Shown here: piece after piece, positions 1 through 5,367 of the stretch
Layout of the letters: each line of letters opens with the position of its first letter
Position numbering within the stretch: position 1 is the first letter of the stretch
From: Bacteroidota bacterium
GTDB lineage: Bacteria > Bacteroidota > Bacteroidia > Cytophagales > Hymenobacteraceae
Direction of reading: 5' to 3'
DNA length: 5,561 nucleotides
Assembly: GCA_023424725.1 (NCBI GenBank)
Contig: JAFADQ010000149.1
Coordinates: 1-5,561, forward strand
The notes under the pieces: model-generated
Databases searched by the model: none
The model's input: the letters and a program-made list of their open reading frames with translations, nothing else
What the model was told of the DNA's origin: nothing
Program-made: the position numbers and the translations under genes

Positions 1-245
1 GAGGTGTGGCGGTAGTAGGGCGCGTTTTCGGGAACGGCACGGTTAAAGTGCTGCTCGAAATCGTGGCGAACCGTGGGGTCGGCGTTTTCGGAAATGCAGA
101 GGCTGGCAGATGTGTGCTGGATAAAGATGTGCAGCAGGCCGGTTTTTACCTGTTCCAGCTCGGGAATTTCCGATTCTATCAGGTCGGTTATCAGATGGAA
201 ACCACGCTTAACTTCGGGCAGACGAATTCGTTTCTGGAACCACAT
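1..245 (-). CDS. yjbQ: YjbQ/UPF0047 family protein (secondary thiamine-phosphate synthase-like), 3' end outside window
   Basis: The first 81 residues of a small cytosolic enzyme of the YjbQ/UPF0047 family are visible, read leftward from an ATG at 245-243; the C-terminal part (the family is usually about 135-140 residues) lies beyond the left edge. The N-terminus MWFQKRIRLP, the RGFHLIT segment (residues 14-20), LLHIFIQHTSAS (37-48), the SENADPTVRHD stretch (52-62) and the later VPEN all match the family pattern known from E. coli YjbQ. YjbQ has a weak thiamine-phosphate synthase activity and its true role is unsettled, so the enzymatic label is family knowledge, not seen here. The start lies only 12 nt after the stop of the beta-helix lipoprotein gene, on the same strand and with no terminator between, so co-transcription is likely. 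No clear Shine-Dalgarno sequence precedes the ATG; the leader is AT-rich, as usual in Bacteroidota. Identification is firm; function is less so. Confidence 0.9.
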   Translation of the reverse strand, partial: MWFQKRIRLPEVKRGFHLITDLIESEIPELEQVKTGLLHIFIQHTSASLCISENADPTVRHDFEQHFNRAVPENAPYYRHT

Positions 246-257
246 TATCGGCTATAA

Positions 258-1697
258 TTAAATACCGTCTTCTACTTCTATGGCGCCTAAATCAGGTTGG
301 GAGCCGCCTAATGGCCTTGGTTTTCCGAAAACATCTACCATAACCGGGTTTGTGAAAGAACCTAAAATCTCGCCTTTGTTTAAGGCCGGAGAGTCTGCAG
401 AATCGGGGCGGAAATCGAGAAAATAAGGTTGCTTAAACTCCGGGTAGCTCACAAACTGCGATACCTGGTTGGTGAACTCGAGCTGGCTGCGGAAAACATC
501 GGTACGGATAATGTTATTCTCCACAAAAAGCTCCATATCGCCAGTATCAGAGCCGGGCAAAAACAGAATTTCGTCTTTAAAAGTACCCCAAACAATAGAG
601 TTATAAAGCTCAAGTTTAAGTGGCGCTTCCTCAAATAAACCATTAGAAAGTTTGGTTCTTACCTCGAACCGTGCAGACGGTTTATCGTGCTGAAAAAGAT
701 TGCCGTAGTTGGTAATGGTACAATAGTTAAACTTGTAATTCCCGCCGATATAGGTTCCAACGGCAGCCTCGCCGGCGTTGGTAAAAATGCAGTTCTCGGC
801 CAGCACATTAGAGGTGTAAGCAATTAGCCCGTGCGAGATCATGTTCTTTATTACACAATGGCGCAATTCTACGTCGTTTATCTGAGAACCTGAATTATTA
901 GAGCCCACATAAACTCCCACCACCGCATTACGGATATCGGCGTAATTTATTTTACTTGTTGTGGTTAATCCTTCTGCGAAAACAATTCCGGTCCATTGCC
1001 CGGGGTGGCGGTCGTCTTCGTAGCGCGGCTCTCTCCTATCGCCCCTAAACTGCACGCGGTGCTCTGCGGTGCCGTTTACCATAAGCGTGCCGGCAACGCC
1101 TATTAACGAGCCGCTGTGGGCGTACACTTTCACGCCGGGCTGTATGTTTAAGGTGCAGCCGGGCGGCACGTATACTTCGCCATAAATTACGTGCGGTTTC
1201 AGCGAATCCCAGGGAGTGCTGCAATCTATAGGGCCGGGCAAATGGAAGTACGCGTTCTGCCCAAACGCCACTAATTTTACGTCTTGCAGGTTGCCATTGG
1301 TGCGAAACGTGATAGAATCGTTCACCAAAAATGGCTGCAGATTATTGTTGGGGTTGATAGAAACTTTCACCAGCACCAGCATGCTGTCGTCGCCGCGCAA
1401 ACGCAAATTATTTACCGCGTTGGTTTCCTGGCCGTTTATAATCAGGCTGTATTGGTTTCCGGAGGCTTTGGCCAGTTCTATGCGCTCTATGTTTACCGCG
1501 TTTTTATCGGTATTATACACCCAAAGGCGCTTGGTTACGCTGCCTGTCTGCACAAAAACGGTATCGAAAATAACCGAGTCGCGGTCGAAACTAAGGCGCA
1601 GGCTGGGGCTCATGCTCAGCTTCTCGTCGTCGGGCCTGCAGCTGCCAAAAAACAGGGCAACAGCAACCAAAAAAACTACAGACAAGAGAAGGCGCAT
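258..1697 (-). CDS. Right-handed beta-helix lipoprotein, probably surface or outer-membrane anchored
   Basis: This 479-residue protein begins with a lipoprotein signal: Arg2, a hydrophobic core at residues 3-18 and a lipobox ending FGSC, with the lipidated Cys at 20. The residues after Cys are RPDDE, an acidic stretch resembling the lipoprotein export signal that sends Bacteroidota lipoproteins to the cell surface. Residues about 34-148 look like an all-beta Ig/ASPM-like module (SVIFDTVFVQTGSVTKRLWV is typical). Residues about 165-400 form a right-handed parallel beta-helix: GEVYVPPGCTLNIQPGVKVY, then GTLMVNGTAEHRVQF, QWTGIVF, and repeated N-x-I or C-x-I turns such as ELRHCVIKN, AENCIFTN and NYCTITN. 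The C-terminus (about 453-475, VDVFGKPRPLGGSQPDLGAIE) matches the tail often called the choice-of-anchor Q module. No catalytic residues for a polysaccharide lyase can be assigned with confidence, so the substrate is unknown. The gene is followed 12 nt later by yjbQ, an unrelated enzyme. Confidence 0.85.
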   Translation of the reverse strand: MRLLLSVVFLVAVALFFGSCRPDDEKLSMSPSLRLSFDRDSVIFDTVFVQTGSVTKRLWVYNTDKNAVNIERIELAKASGNQYSLIINGQETNAVNNLRLRGDDSMLVLVKVSINPNNNLQPFLVNDSITFRTNGNLQDVKLVAFGQNAYFHLPGPIDCSTPWDSLKPHVIYGEVYVPPGCTLNIQPGVKVYAHSGSLIGVAGTLMVNGTAEHRVQFRGDRREPRYEDDRHPGQWTGIVFAEGLTTTSKINYADIRNAVVGVYVGSNNSGSQINDVELRHCVIKNMISHGLIAYTSNVLAENCIFTNAGEAAVGTYIGGNYKFNYCTITNYGNLFQHDKPSARFEVRTKLSNGLFEEAPLKLELYNSIVWGTFKDEILFLPGSDTGDMELFVENNIIRTDVFRSQLEFTNQVSQFVSYPEFKQPYFLDFRPDSADSPALNKGEILGSFTNPVMVDVFGKPRPLGGSQPDLGAIEVEDGI

Positions 1698-1703
1698 AAG
1701 TTA

Positions 1704-1738
1704 GATGTGCAGATTAATGATGTGCAAATTTGCAGATG
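1704..1738. repeat. Degenerate GATGTGCA-type tandem repeat, left cluster
   Basis: Three imperfect units of about 15-16 nt follow one another: GATGTGCAGATTAAT (1704-1718), GATGTGCAAATTTGCA (1719-1734) and a decayed GATGTTGAAG beginning at 1735. The second unit contains a perfect 12-bp palindrome, TGCAAATTTGCA (1723-1734). The cluster sits just upstream of the lipoprotein start codon, so it would lie in or next to that gene's leader. A related cluster in inverted orientation lies at 1892-1924. Similar short words are, to my recollection, frequent between genes in Cytophagales genomes, but I could not search for copies. Confidence 0.5.
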
Positions 1739-1817
1739 TTGAAGTAACGAATAAAATGCCGATTTTTATATTTATGGCTGGATAATTTATCGTTTCTGAT
1801 AATTTCTTATTTGCGCT

Positions 1818-1860
1818 AAAAGAAGCGGAATCTGAAACGAGCTTTCCTGTTCATCGCTTC
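1818..1860 (-). terminator. Weak terminator candidate downstream of prfA
   Basis: Read on the minus strand, GAAGCG (1860-1855) can pair with CGCTTC (1827-1822), and four T residues follow (1821-1818). The interior holds only a poor second helix (GAAA with TTTC around a GCTCG loop), so the structure is long and loosely paired. It is correctly placed about 70 nt past the prfA stop and would separate prfA from the lipoprotein gene. The short stem and short T-tract keep this a tentative call; no better terminator is visible in the 234-nt gap. Confidence 0.25.
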
Positions 1861-1891
1861 TAACCGCCCCTCCTGCTTAAATTTTCAGAAG

Positions 1892-1924
1892 TCTGCACAT
1901 CTGTAATTTCCACATTTGCGCATC
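1892..1924. repeat. Degenerate GATGTGCA-type repeat, right cluster, inverted
   Basis: On the minus strand this stretch reads GATGCGCAAATGTGG (1924-1910) and then GATGTGCAGA (1901-1892), the same words as the cluster at 1704-1738 but in the opposite orientation. TCTGCACATC at 1892-1901 is an exact 10-bp inverted match to GATGTGCAGA at 1704-1713. The cluster lies immediately after the prfA stop codon, so the two clusters frame the whole intergenic region between prfA and the lipoprotein gene. Confidence 0.45.
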
Positions 1925-1931
1925 TTCACAA

Positions 1932-3002
1932 TTACACCGCTCCTTCTTTCATTTTGTCGGCGCTTTCGGCCATGCGCAGCTGCTCTATAAAATCGCCTAT
2001 GTCGCCTTCCATAACGGTGGGCAGGTTGTGCACGGTGTAGCCAATGCGGTGATCGGTTACGCGGCTTTGCGGGTAATTATAGGTGCGTATTTTATCGGAG
2101 CGGTCGCCGGAGCCAACCATTCCTTTACGGATAGCGCCTTCGGCTTCCAGCTTTTTTGCCAGTTCCTGCTCGTAAATACGCGAACGAAGTACCGCCAAAG
2201 CCTTGTCGTAGTTTTTCATCTGCGATTTCTGGTCCTGGCACTGTGCCACCAAACCCGTAGGAATGTGGGTTAAGCGCACCGCAGAGTAGGTAGTATTTAC
2301 AGATTGCCCGCCCGGCCCGGAAGAGCAGAAAAGATCTTTCCGGATATCGTTCACGTTCAGGTCTATATCAAATTCTTCGGCTTCGGGCATAACCACCACC
2401 GTGGCGGCAGATGTATGAATGCGGCCCTGGGTTTCGGTGGCCGGCACGCGCTGCACACGGTGCACGCCGCTTTCAAATTTCATTTTACCAAAAACATCGT
2501 CGCCCGAAATATTAAAGATAATTTCTTTAAAGCCGCCGGCCGTTCCTTCCTGGTAGTCCATTAATTCAACCCTCCAGCCTTGCTTTTCGGCAAAACGGGT
2601 ATACATGCGGTACAAATCGCCGGCGAAAAGCGCGGCTTCGTCGCCACCGGTTCCGCCGCGAATTTCCATGATAATGTTCTTGCTGTCGTTGGGGTCTTTC
2701 GGGATAAGGAGCTCTTTAATAGTTTTTTCCAACTGCTCTTCCTGTTCCTGCAATTCGTCCAGCTCGGCTTTGGCCAGTTCCCGGAATTCTTCGTCTTTTT
2801 CGGTCGCGATTATTTCCTTGGCATTATCTATATTGGCCAGTACATTTTTGTACTTCTCGTATTGGGTTACAATTTGCTCAAGGTCGCGGTACTCTTTGTT
2901 AAGCGTTTTAAACTTCTTTATATCGCTGGCTACGTCGGGGCGCGTAAGTTGCTCTGCCACCTCGCCGAAGCGCTCTTTTATATATTCTAACTTATCAAGC
3001 AT
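1932..3002 (-). CDS. prfA: Peptide chain release factor 1 (RF1)
   Basis: RF1 recognises UAA and UAG stop codons in the ribosomal A site and triggers hydrolysis of peptidyl-tRNA. With the start chosen here (MLDKLEYIKERF, ATG at 3002-3000) the protein has 356 residues, the normal family length. Residues 1-100 form the helical, charged N-terminal domain. The codon-reading motif P-A-T is at 187-189 within HRVQRVPATETQGRIHTSA, which marks RF1 rather than RF2 (RF2 has SPF). The catalytic GGQ is at 231-233 in SSGPGGQSVNTT, where the Gln is normally methylated by PrmC. The conserved GSGDRSDKIRTYNYPQ and RVTDHR segments lie near 297-318. An in-frame ATG 54 nt upstream (3056) would add MKEGCLAQ..., unlike known RF1 N-termini. 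A TAnnTTTG box at 3069-3076 would leave that start almost no leader, so 3002 is preferred. No Shine-Dalgarno is obvious. Confidence 0.97.
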   Translation of the reverse strand: MLDKLEYIKERFGEVAEQLTRPDVASDIKKFKTLNKEYRDLEQIVTQYEKYKNVLANIDNAKEIIATEKDEEFRELAKAELDELQEQEEQLEKTIKELLIPKDPNDSKNIIMEIRGGTGGDEAALFAGDLYRMYTRFAEKQGWRVELMDYQEGTAGGFKEIIFNISGDDVFGKMKFESGVHRVQRVPATETQGRIHTSAATVVVMPEAEEFDIDLNVNDIRKDLFCSSGPGGQSVNTTYSAVRLTHIPTGLVAQCQDQKSQMKNYDKALAVLRSRIYEQELAKKLEAEGAIRKGMVGSGDRSDKIRTYNYPQSRVTDHRIGYTVHNLPTVMEGDIGDFIEQLRMAESADKMKEGAV

Positions 3003-3068
3003 AATAATTTTTGGGCTGTAACGAAGTAAAAATTGGGCTAAGCAGCCTTCTTTCACTTAATTAGCCCG

Positions 3069-3076
3069 CAAAGATA
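3069..3076 (-). promoter_or_regulatory. Bacteroidota-type -7 box for prfA
   Basis: The minus strand reads TATCTTTG, a perfect match to the Bacteroidota -7 consensus TAnnTTTG. A good -33 TTG at the usual 19-21 nt upstream is missing; the bases there are TTTC-like. Transcription would start a few bases downstream, near 3062-3066, giving prfA a leader of about 60 nt from the ATG at 3002 but only a few bases from the alternative ATG at 3056. Confidence 0.55.
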
Positions 3077-3233
3077 CGAAATACAAGCCACCATACCGAA
3101 GAAAGCCAAAAACCCTGTAGCGAATAACAATACGAAACAAAAGGAGGTTCGGTACGCAAGCCAGGCGGTCTTTTTTTTGTTGCCGCACTGCCTCTATAGC
3201 TCCACAACCTGTAGATTTATTCCACACTTTTAA

Positions 3234-3264
3234 TTTGACAATTCGCTATCGCATTATATTTATT
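3234..3264 (+). promoter_or_regulatory. Candidate promoter for the small exported-protein gene
   Basis: TTTG at 3234-3237 (part of TTTGACA) is followed after 19 nt by TATTTATT at 3257-3264, a partial match to TAnnTTTG. The spacing fits a Bacteroidota -33/-7 pair. The predicted start would be near 3270, leaving a leader of about 80 nt before the ATG at 3350. The surrounding AT-richness makes chance matches easy, so this is moderate to weak. Confidence 0.35.
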
Positions 3265-3349
3265 TTATTGATAATCAACAAGTTAAGAACATTCCCCGAT
3301 TCCGGCACAATTCTGTTACAAAGGCAAACATCGTTCAACAATTTTAATT

Positions 3350-3694
3350 ATGAAGAACATGAAAAAAGTATTATTTGCAGCCGCTATCGTTTTTGCCGGA
3401 TTTACAACCGCCAACGCTCAGACAACTCCTGCACAAACTACTCCTGCCACTAAAGCTCCGGCCACAGAAACTGCTGCCGCCACACAGCAAAATCAAACAA
3501 TAACCGCAGTAAAAGCAGAAGAACTTCCTGCTGCCGTACGCACTGCCGTTACTGGCATGGAAGACACAAAAGGATGGGAAATAGTATCTGCCAACCACGT
3601 AAAAGGCGCTAACGAGCACTACGAAATTACTATGCGCAACGGCGAGCAAACTAAAACCGTAAAGGTAGACAAAGCCGGCAAAAAGGTTTCTTAA
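3350..3694 (+). CDS. Small exported protein with Thr/Pro/Ala linker and PepSY-like C-terminal module
   Basis: This 114-residue protein has a standard Sec signal peptide: MKNMKK, a hydrophobic core VLFAAAIVFAGF (7-18) and a cleavage site after ANA at 23, leaving Gln24 as the mature N-terminus. There is no lipobox, so it is probably periplasmic or secreted. Residues 25-48 are a low-complexity Thr/Pro/Ala linker with repeated QTTPA units. Residues about 52-114 (VKAEELPAAVRTAV ... GWEIVSANHV ... HYEITMRNGEQTKTVKVDKAGKKVS) have the helix-then-strands layout of PepSY-like domains, often found in small exported Bacteroidota proteins of unknown role. This is a pattern judgement, not a search result. 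An in-frame ATG at 3359 (MKKVLF) would give an equally good signal peptide; the upstream ATG is kept because no ribosome binding site decides the matter. A strong terminator follows, so the gene is probably monocistronic. Function unknown. Confidence 0.8.
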   Translation: MKNMKKVLFAAAIVFAGFTTANAQTTPAQTTPATKAPATETAAATQQNQTITAVKAEELPAAVRTAVTGMEDTKGWEIVSANHVKGANEHYEITMRNGEQTKTVKVDKAGKKVS

Positions 3695-3720
3695 GCAACA
3701 AAGTAAGGTTAAAAGTATTC

Positions 3721-3758
3721 AGAGGCCGGGGTTTACTCCGGCTTTTGTATTTTTGTTT
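3721..3758 (+). terminator. Intrinsic terminator after the small exported-protein gene
   Basis: GCCGGGG (3725-3731) pairs with CTCCGGC (3736-3742) around a TTTA loop, giving seven pairs with one G-T. The stem can extend outward through AGAG (3721-3724) with TTTT (3743-3746). A T-rich tract, TTTTGTATTTTTGTTT, follows. It lies 27 nt past the stop codon at 3692-3694 and separates this gene from the response regulator. Confidence 0.88.
3748..3755 (+). promoter_or_regulatory. Candidate -7 box for the response regulator, inside the terminator T-tract
   Basis: TATTTTTG is a perfect TAnnTTTG match, 31 nt before the ATG at 3787, and would give a leader of roughly 20-25 nt. No TTG is found at the -33 position, which falls in the GC-rich terminator stem. 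Because T-tracts produce such matches easily, the call is tentative. It is the only good -7 match in the 92-nt gap before the regulator. Confidence 0.4.
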
Positions 3759-3786
3759 ATTCTGGCTCTTACTGTAACCAAAACCT

Positions 3787-5121
3787 ATGGCAAACCTGCT
3801 GCTTGTTGAAGACGATTCTACCTTTGCCAGAATTCTGGCAGGTTTTCTTACAAAGCAAGGTCACCACGTAGAAGTAGCAGATACTGTAAAAAAAGGTGTA
3901 GAGGCGCTGGACAGAAGCAAACCCCGGTTGCTTCTGCTCGATTACCGCCTCGCCGACGGCACCGGCCTGGATATGCTTGCCGCCGCCCGCGACCGCGGCC
4001 TGCACATACCGGCCATAATAATGACGAGCTTTAACGATGTGCGCACCGCCGTAAAGGCCATGCGCCTGGGCGCTTACGATTACATTACCAAACCCGTAAA
4101 CCCCGACGAGCTGCTGATGGTGTTAAACAAGGCGCTGGCCCCGCAAGAAGAAACCCCGCAGGCTGCAACGCCCAAAAACCAGCCCGTTTGGATAGAAGGC
4201 AAAAGCGATGTTTCGGAAAAGCTGCAGGAATATATAAAGCTGGTGGGGCCCACCAATATGTCGGTAATAATACAGGGCGAAAGCGGCACCGGAAAAGAAT
4301 ACGTGGCCCGCTCTATTCACCGGCTTAGCAACCGCGCCGATAAGCCCTTTGTGGCAATAGATTGCGGCGCGCTATCTAAAGAACTTGCGGCGAGCGAGCT
4401 TTTCGGGCACCTGAAAGGAGCATTTACCGGGGCCCTGCAAAACAAAAAAGGCCAGATAGAAGCGGCCGACGGCGGCACTCTGTTTCTGGACGAAGTAGGA
4501 AACCTGAGCTACGAAGTGCAGGTAAAATTGCTTCGCGCGCTGCAGGAACGGTTTATTCAGCCTATTGGCGGCACCCAGGCCATACAAGTAGACGTGCGTA
4601 TTGTGGCCGCCACTAACGACGATTTACTGAACAGCGTGGCCAACGGCGATTTTAGAGAAGACTTGTACCACCGCCTTAACGAGTTTAAAATACAGGTGCC
4701 GGCCCTCAGAAACCGCGGCCACGATCTGGAAATATTTACCCAACATTTTATAGACCAGGCAAACCACGAGCTGGGCCGGAATGTAAAGCAATTATCGGCA
4801 AACGCGATAGAAATTTTCCGGCAGTACGACTGGCCCGGAAATCTGCGGCAGTTAAAAAACGTGGTAAAACGAATGGTGCTGCTCTCTACCGGCCAGGAAG
4901 CCGGAAAAGAACTGTTGCCCGACGAGATGATTCTGGCTTTGCACGCGCAGCCCCGCCCCGATTCTGCCGATCTGAAAGCCCACCAGGAAGTAACCGAAAA
5001 AGAGCTTATTCTGAAAACGCTTCAGGAAGTGAAGCACAACAAAAGCAAAGCCGCCAAACTGCTCAACATAGATCGAAAAACGCTCTACAGCAAAATGGCG
5101 AAGTACGGTATTGAAGGCTGA
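3787..5121 (+). CDS. NtrC-family sigma-54-dependent response regulator
   Basis: This 444-residue cytosolic transcription activator has the full three-domain layout. The receiver domain (1-118) has the acidic pocket Glu8-Asp9-Asp10, phosphoacceptor Asp52 (LLLLDYRL), Thr80 and Lys102 (TKPV). The AAA+ domain (about 135-370) has Walker A GESGTGKE at 164-171, the sigma-54-contacting loop GAFTGA at 211-216 inside SELFGHLKGAFTGA, Walker B GTLFLDE at 230-236, and the arginine-containing REDLYHRL at 290-297. The C-terminal Fis-type helix-turn-helix (about 403-443) reads KHNKSKAAKLLNIDRKTLYSKM. All key residues are present, so it should be phosphorylated by a histidine kinase, oligomerise and drive ATP-dependent opening of sigma-54 promoters. 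The kinase is not in this window and the target genes cannot be told. The ATG at 3787 is chosen because it places MANLLLVEDD in the normal receiver position. It follows a strong terminator and so is transcribed separately from the upstream gene. Confidence 0.95.
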   Translation: MANLLLVEDDSTFARILAGFLTKQGHHVEVADTVKKGVEALDRSKPRLLLLDYRLADGTGLDMLAAARDRGLHIPAIIMTSFNDVRTAVKAMRLGAYDYITKPVNPDELLMVLNKALAPQEETPQAATPKNQPVWIEGKSDVSEKLQEYIKLVGPTNMSVIIQGESGTGKEYVARSIHRLSNRADKPFVAIDCGALSKELAASELFGHLKGAFTGALQNKKGQIEAADGGTLFLDEVGNLSYEVQVKLLRALQERFIQPIGGTQAIQVDVRIVAATNDDLLNSVANGDFREDLYHRLNEFKIQVPALRNRGHDLEIFTQHFIDQANHELGRNVKQLSANAIEIFRQYDWPGNLRQLKNVVKRMVLLSTGQEAGKELLPDEMILALHAQPRPDSADLKAHQEVTEKELILKTLQEVKHNKSKAAKLLNIDRKTLYSKMAKYGIEG

Positions 5122-5155
5122 GGAAAGCCCGAAAAGCAGGTTGTACTAAAGCATA

Positions 5156-5166
5156 CCGGCAGCCGG
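5156..5166. other. Short GC hairpin after the response regulator, no T-tract
   Basis: CCGG (5156-5159) and CCGG (5163-5166) can pair around CAG, 35 nt past the regulator stop codon. No T-run follows, so it is not a standard intrinsic terminator for the plus strand. I see no better one before the REP-like pair, and plus-strand termination may depend on that larger structure or on Rho. Confidence 0.25.
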
Positions 5167-5225
5167 CCACAGCCCACCGCTTTAACCCGTTATCTTACCC
5201 AAGGCAACCAATGGCGTTGTTAACC

Positions 5226-5333
5226 CTCGCTCGCCTCTGGCAAGTGTAAGCTATCAGGCAGGATCTTGACGCGGTTAAAATAGAAAAAAGGCCCGAGGCC
5301 ATCCGTAGCTCACACTCGCCAGAGGCGAGCGAG
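5226..5333. repeat. Inverted pair of REP-like palindromes (BIME-like element)
   Basis: Two 28-nt arms (5226-5253 and 5306-5333) are inverted copies differing at 2 of 28 positions, separated by 52 nt. Each arm itself contains a palindrome with a 3-nt loop. In the right arm CTCGCC (5315-5320) pairs perfectly with GGCGAG (5324-5329); in the left arm CTCGCC (5230-5235) faces GGCAAG (5239-5244) with one mismatch. GTAG (5305-5308) precedes the right palindrome by six bases, recalling the tetranucleotide next to REP hairpins mobilised by RAYT (REP-associated tyrosine transposase) enzymes. The left copy has ATAG in the equivalent place on the minus strand. Both mismatches between arms become G-U pairs in a minus-strand transcript but A-C clashes in a plus-strand one. 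The inverted structure is seen directly; the REP/RAYT link is inference, and no transposase is in the window. Confidence 0.75.
5284..5300 (-). terminator. Intrinsic terminator for the minus-strand gene at the right edge
   Basis: On the minus strand GGCC (5300-5297), loop TCG and GGCC (5293-5290) form a tight 4-bp GC hairpin followed by six T residues (5289-5284) and then CTATTTT. It lies about 67 nt past the stop codon of the convergent gene at 5368. The stem is short but entirely G-C with a good T-tract. It sits within the spacer between the two REP-like arms. Confidence 0.6.
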
Positions 5334-5354
5334 ATAAATGGGCGAGATAAATGG
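5329..5354. repeat. 13-bp tandem duplication
   Basis: GCGAGATAAATGG occurs twice in exact tandem, at 5329-5341 and 5342-5354. The first copy shares its opening GCGAG with the end of the right REP-like arm, so the duplication begins at the edge of that element. It lies between the minus-strand gene's stop codon and its terminator. Slippage or a trace of an insertion event could each explain it. Confidence 0.8.
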
Positions 5355-5367
5355 CGGTAAGTGGCTG

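Larger units (their letters stand above)
3003..3349. other. Divergent intergenic region between prfA and the small exported-protein gene
   Basis: This 347-nt stretch separates two genes transcribed away from each other and should carry both promoters. The prfA-proximal part (3003-3068) is most likely the prfA leader. The middle has a run of eight T (around 3171-3178) with no stem before it, so it is not read as a terminator. The part from about 3210 to 3349 is AT-rich and holds the plus-strand promoter candidate. I see no RNA gene, no convincing additional ORF and no sigma-54 type -24/-12 (GG-N10-GC) element in it. Confidence 0.7.

Noticed and set aside
6..261. Plus-strand reading frames at the left edge
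   Set aside because: The minus strand encodes an unmistakable YjbQ N-terminus over the same bases.
1216..1742. Two long plus-strand reading frames of 152-162 residues opposite the 5' part of the lipoprotein gene
   Set aside because: They overlap the coding sequence of a well-supported lipoprotein with signal peptide and recognisable beta-helix. Their products have no family features and read as antisense shadows.
2580..3021. Plus-strand reading frames of about 136-138 residues opposite prfA
   Set aside because: They lie antisense to the conserved RF1 N-terminal domain. Their hydrophobic look arises from complementing charged helical codons.
3160..3180. Run of eight T as a possible plus-strand terminator
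   Set aside because: No stable stem precedes the T-run (only a 3-bp GCC/GGC), and no plus-strand gene lies upstream to be terminated.
3235..3453. Plus-strand 72-residue reading frame overlapping the small exported-protein gene
   Set aside because: It runs through the AT-rich promoter region and out of frame into the signal-peptide gene; no plausible protein features.
5226..5333. CRISPR or attachment-site interpretation of the repeats
   Set aside because: There are only two copies, in inverted orientation, each self-palindromic, with no cas gene, integrase or tRNA nearby; a REP-like pair fits better.
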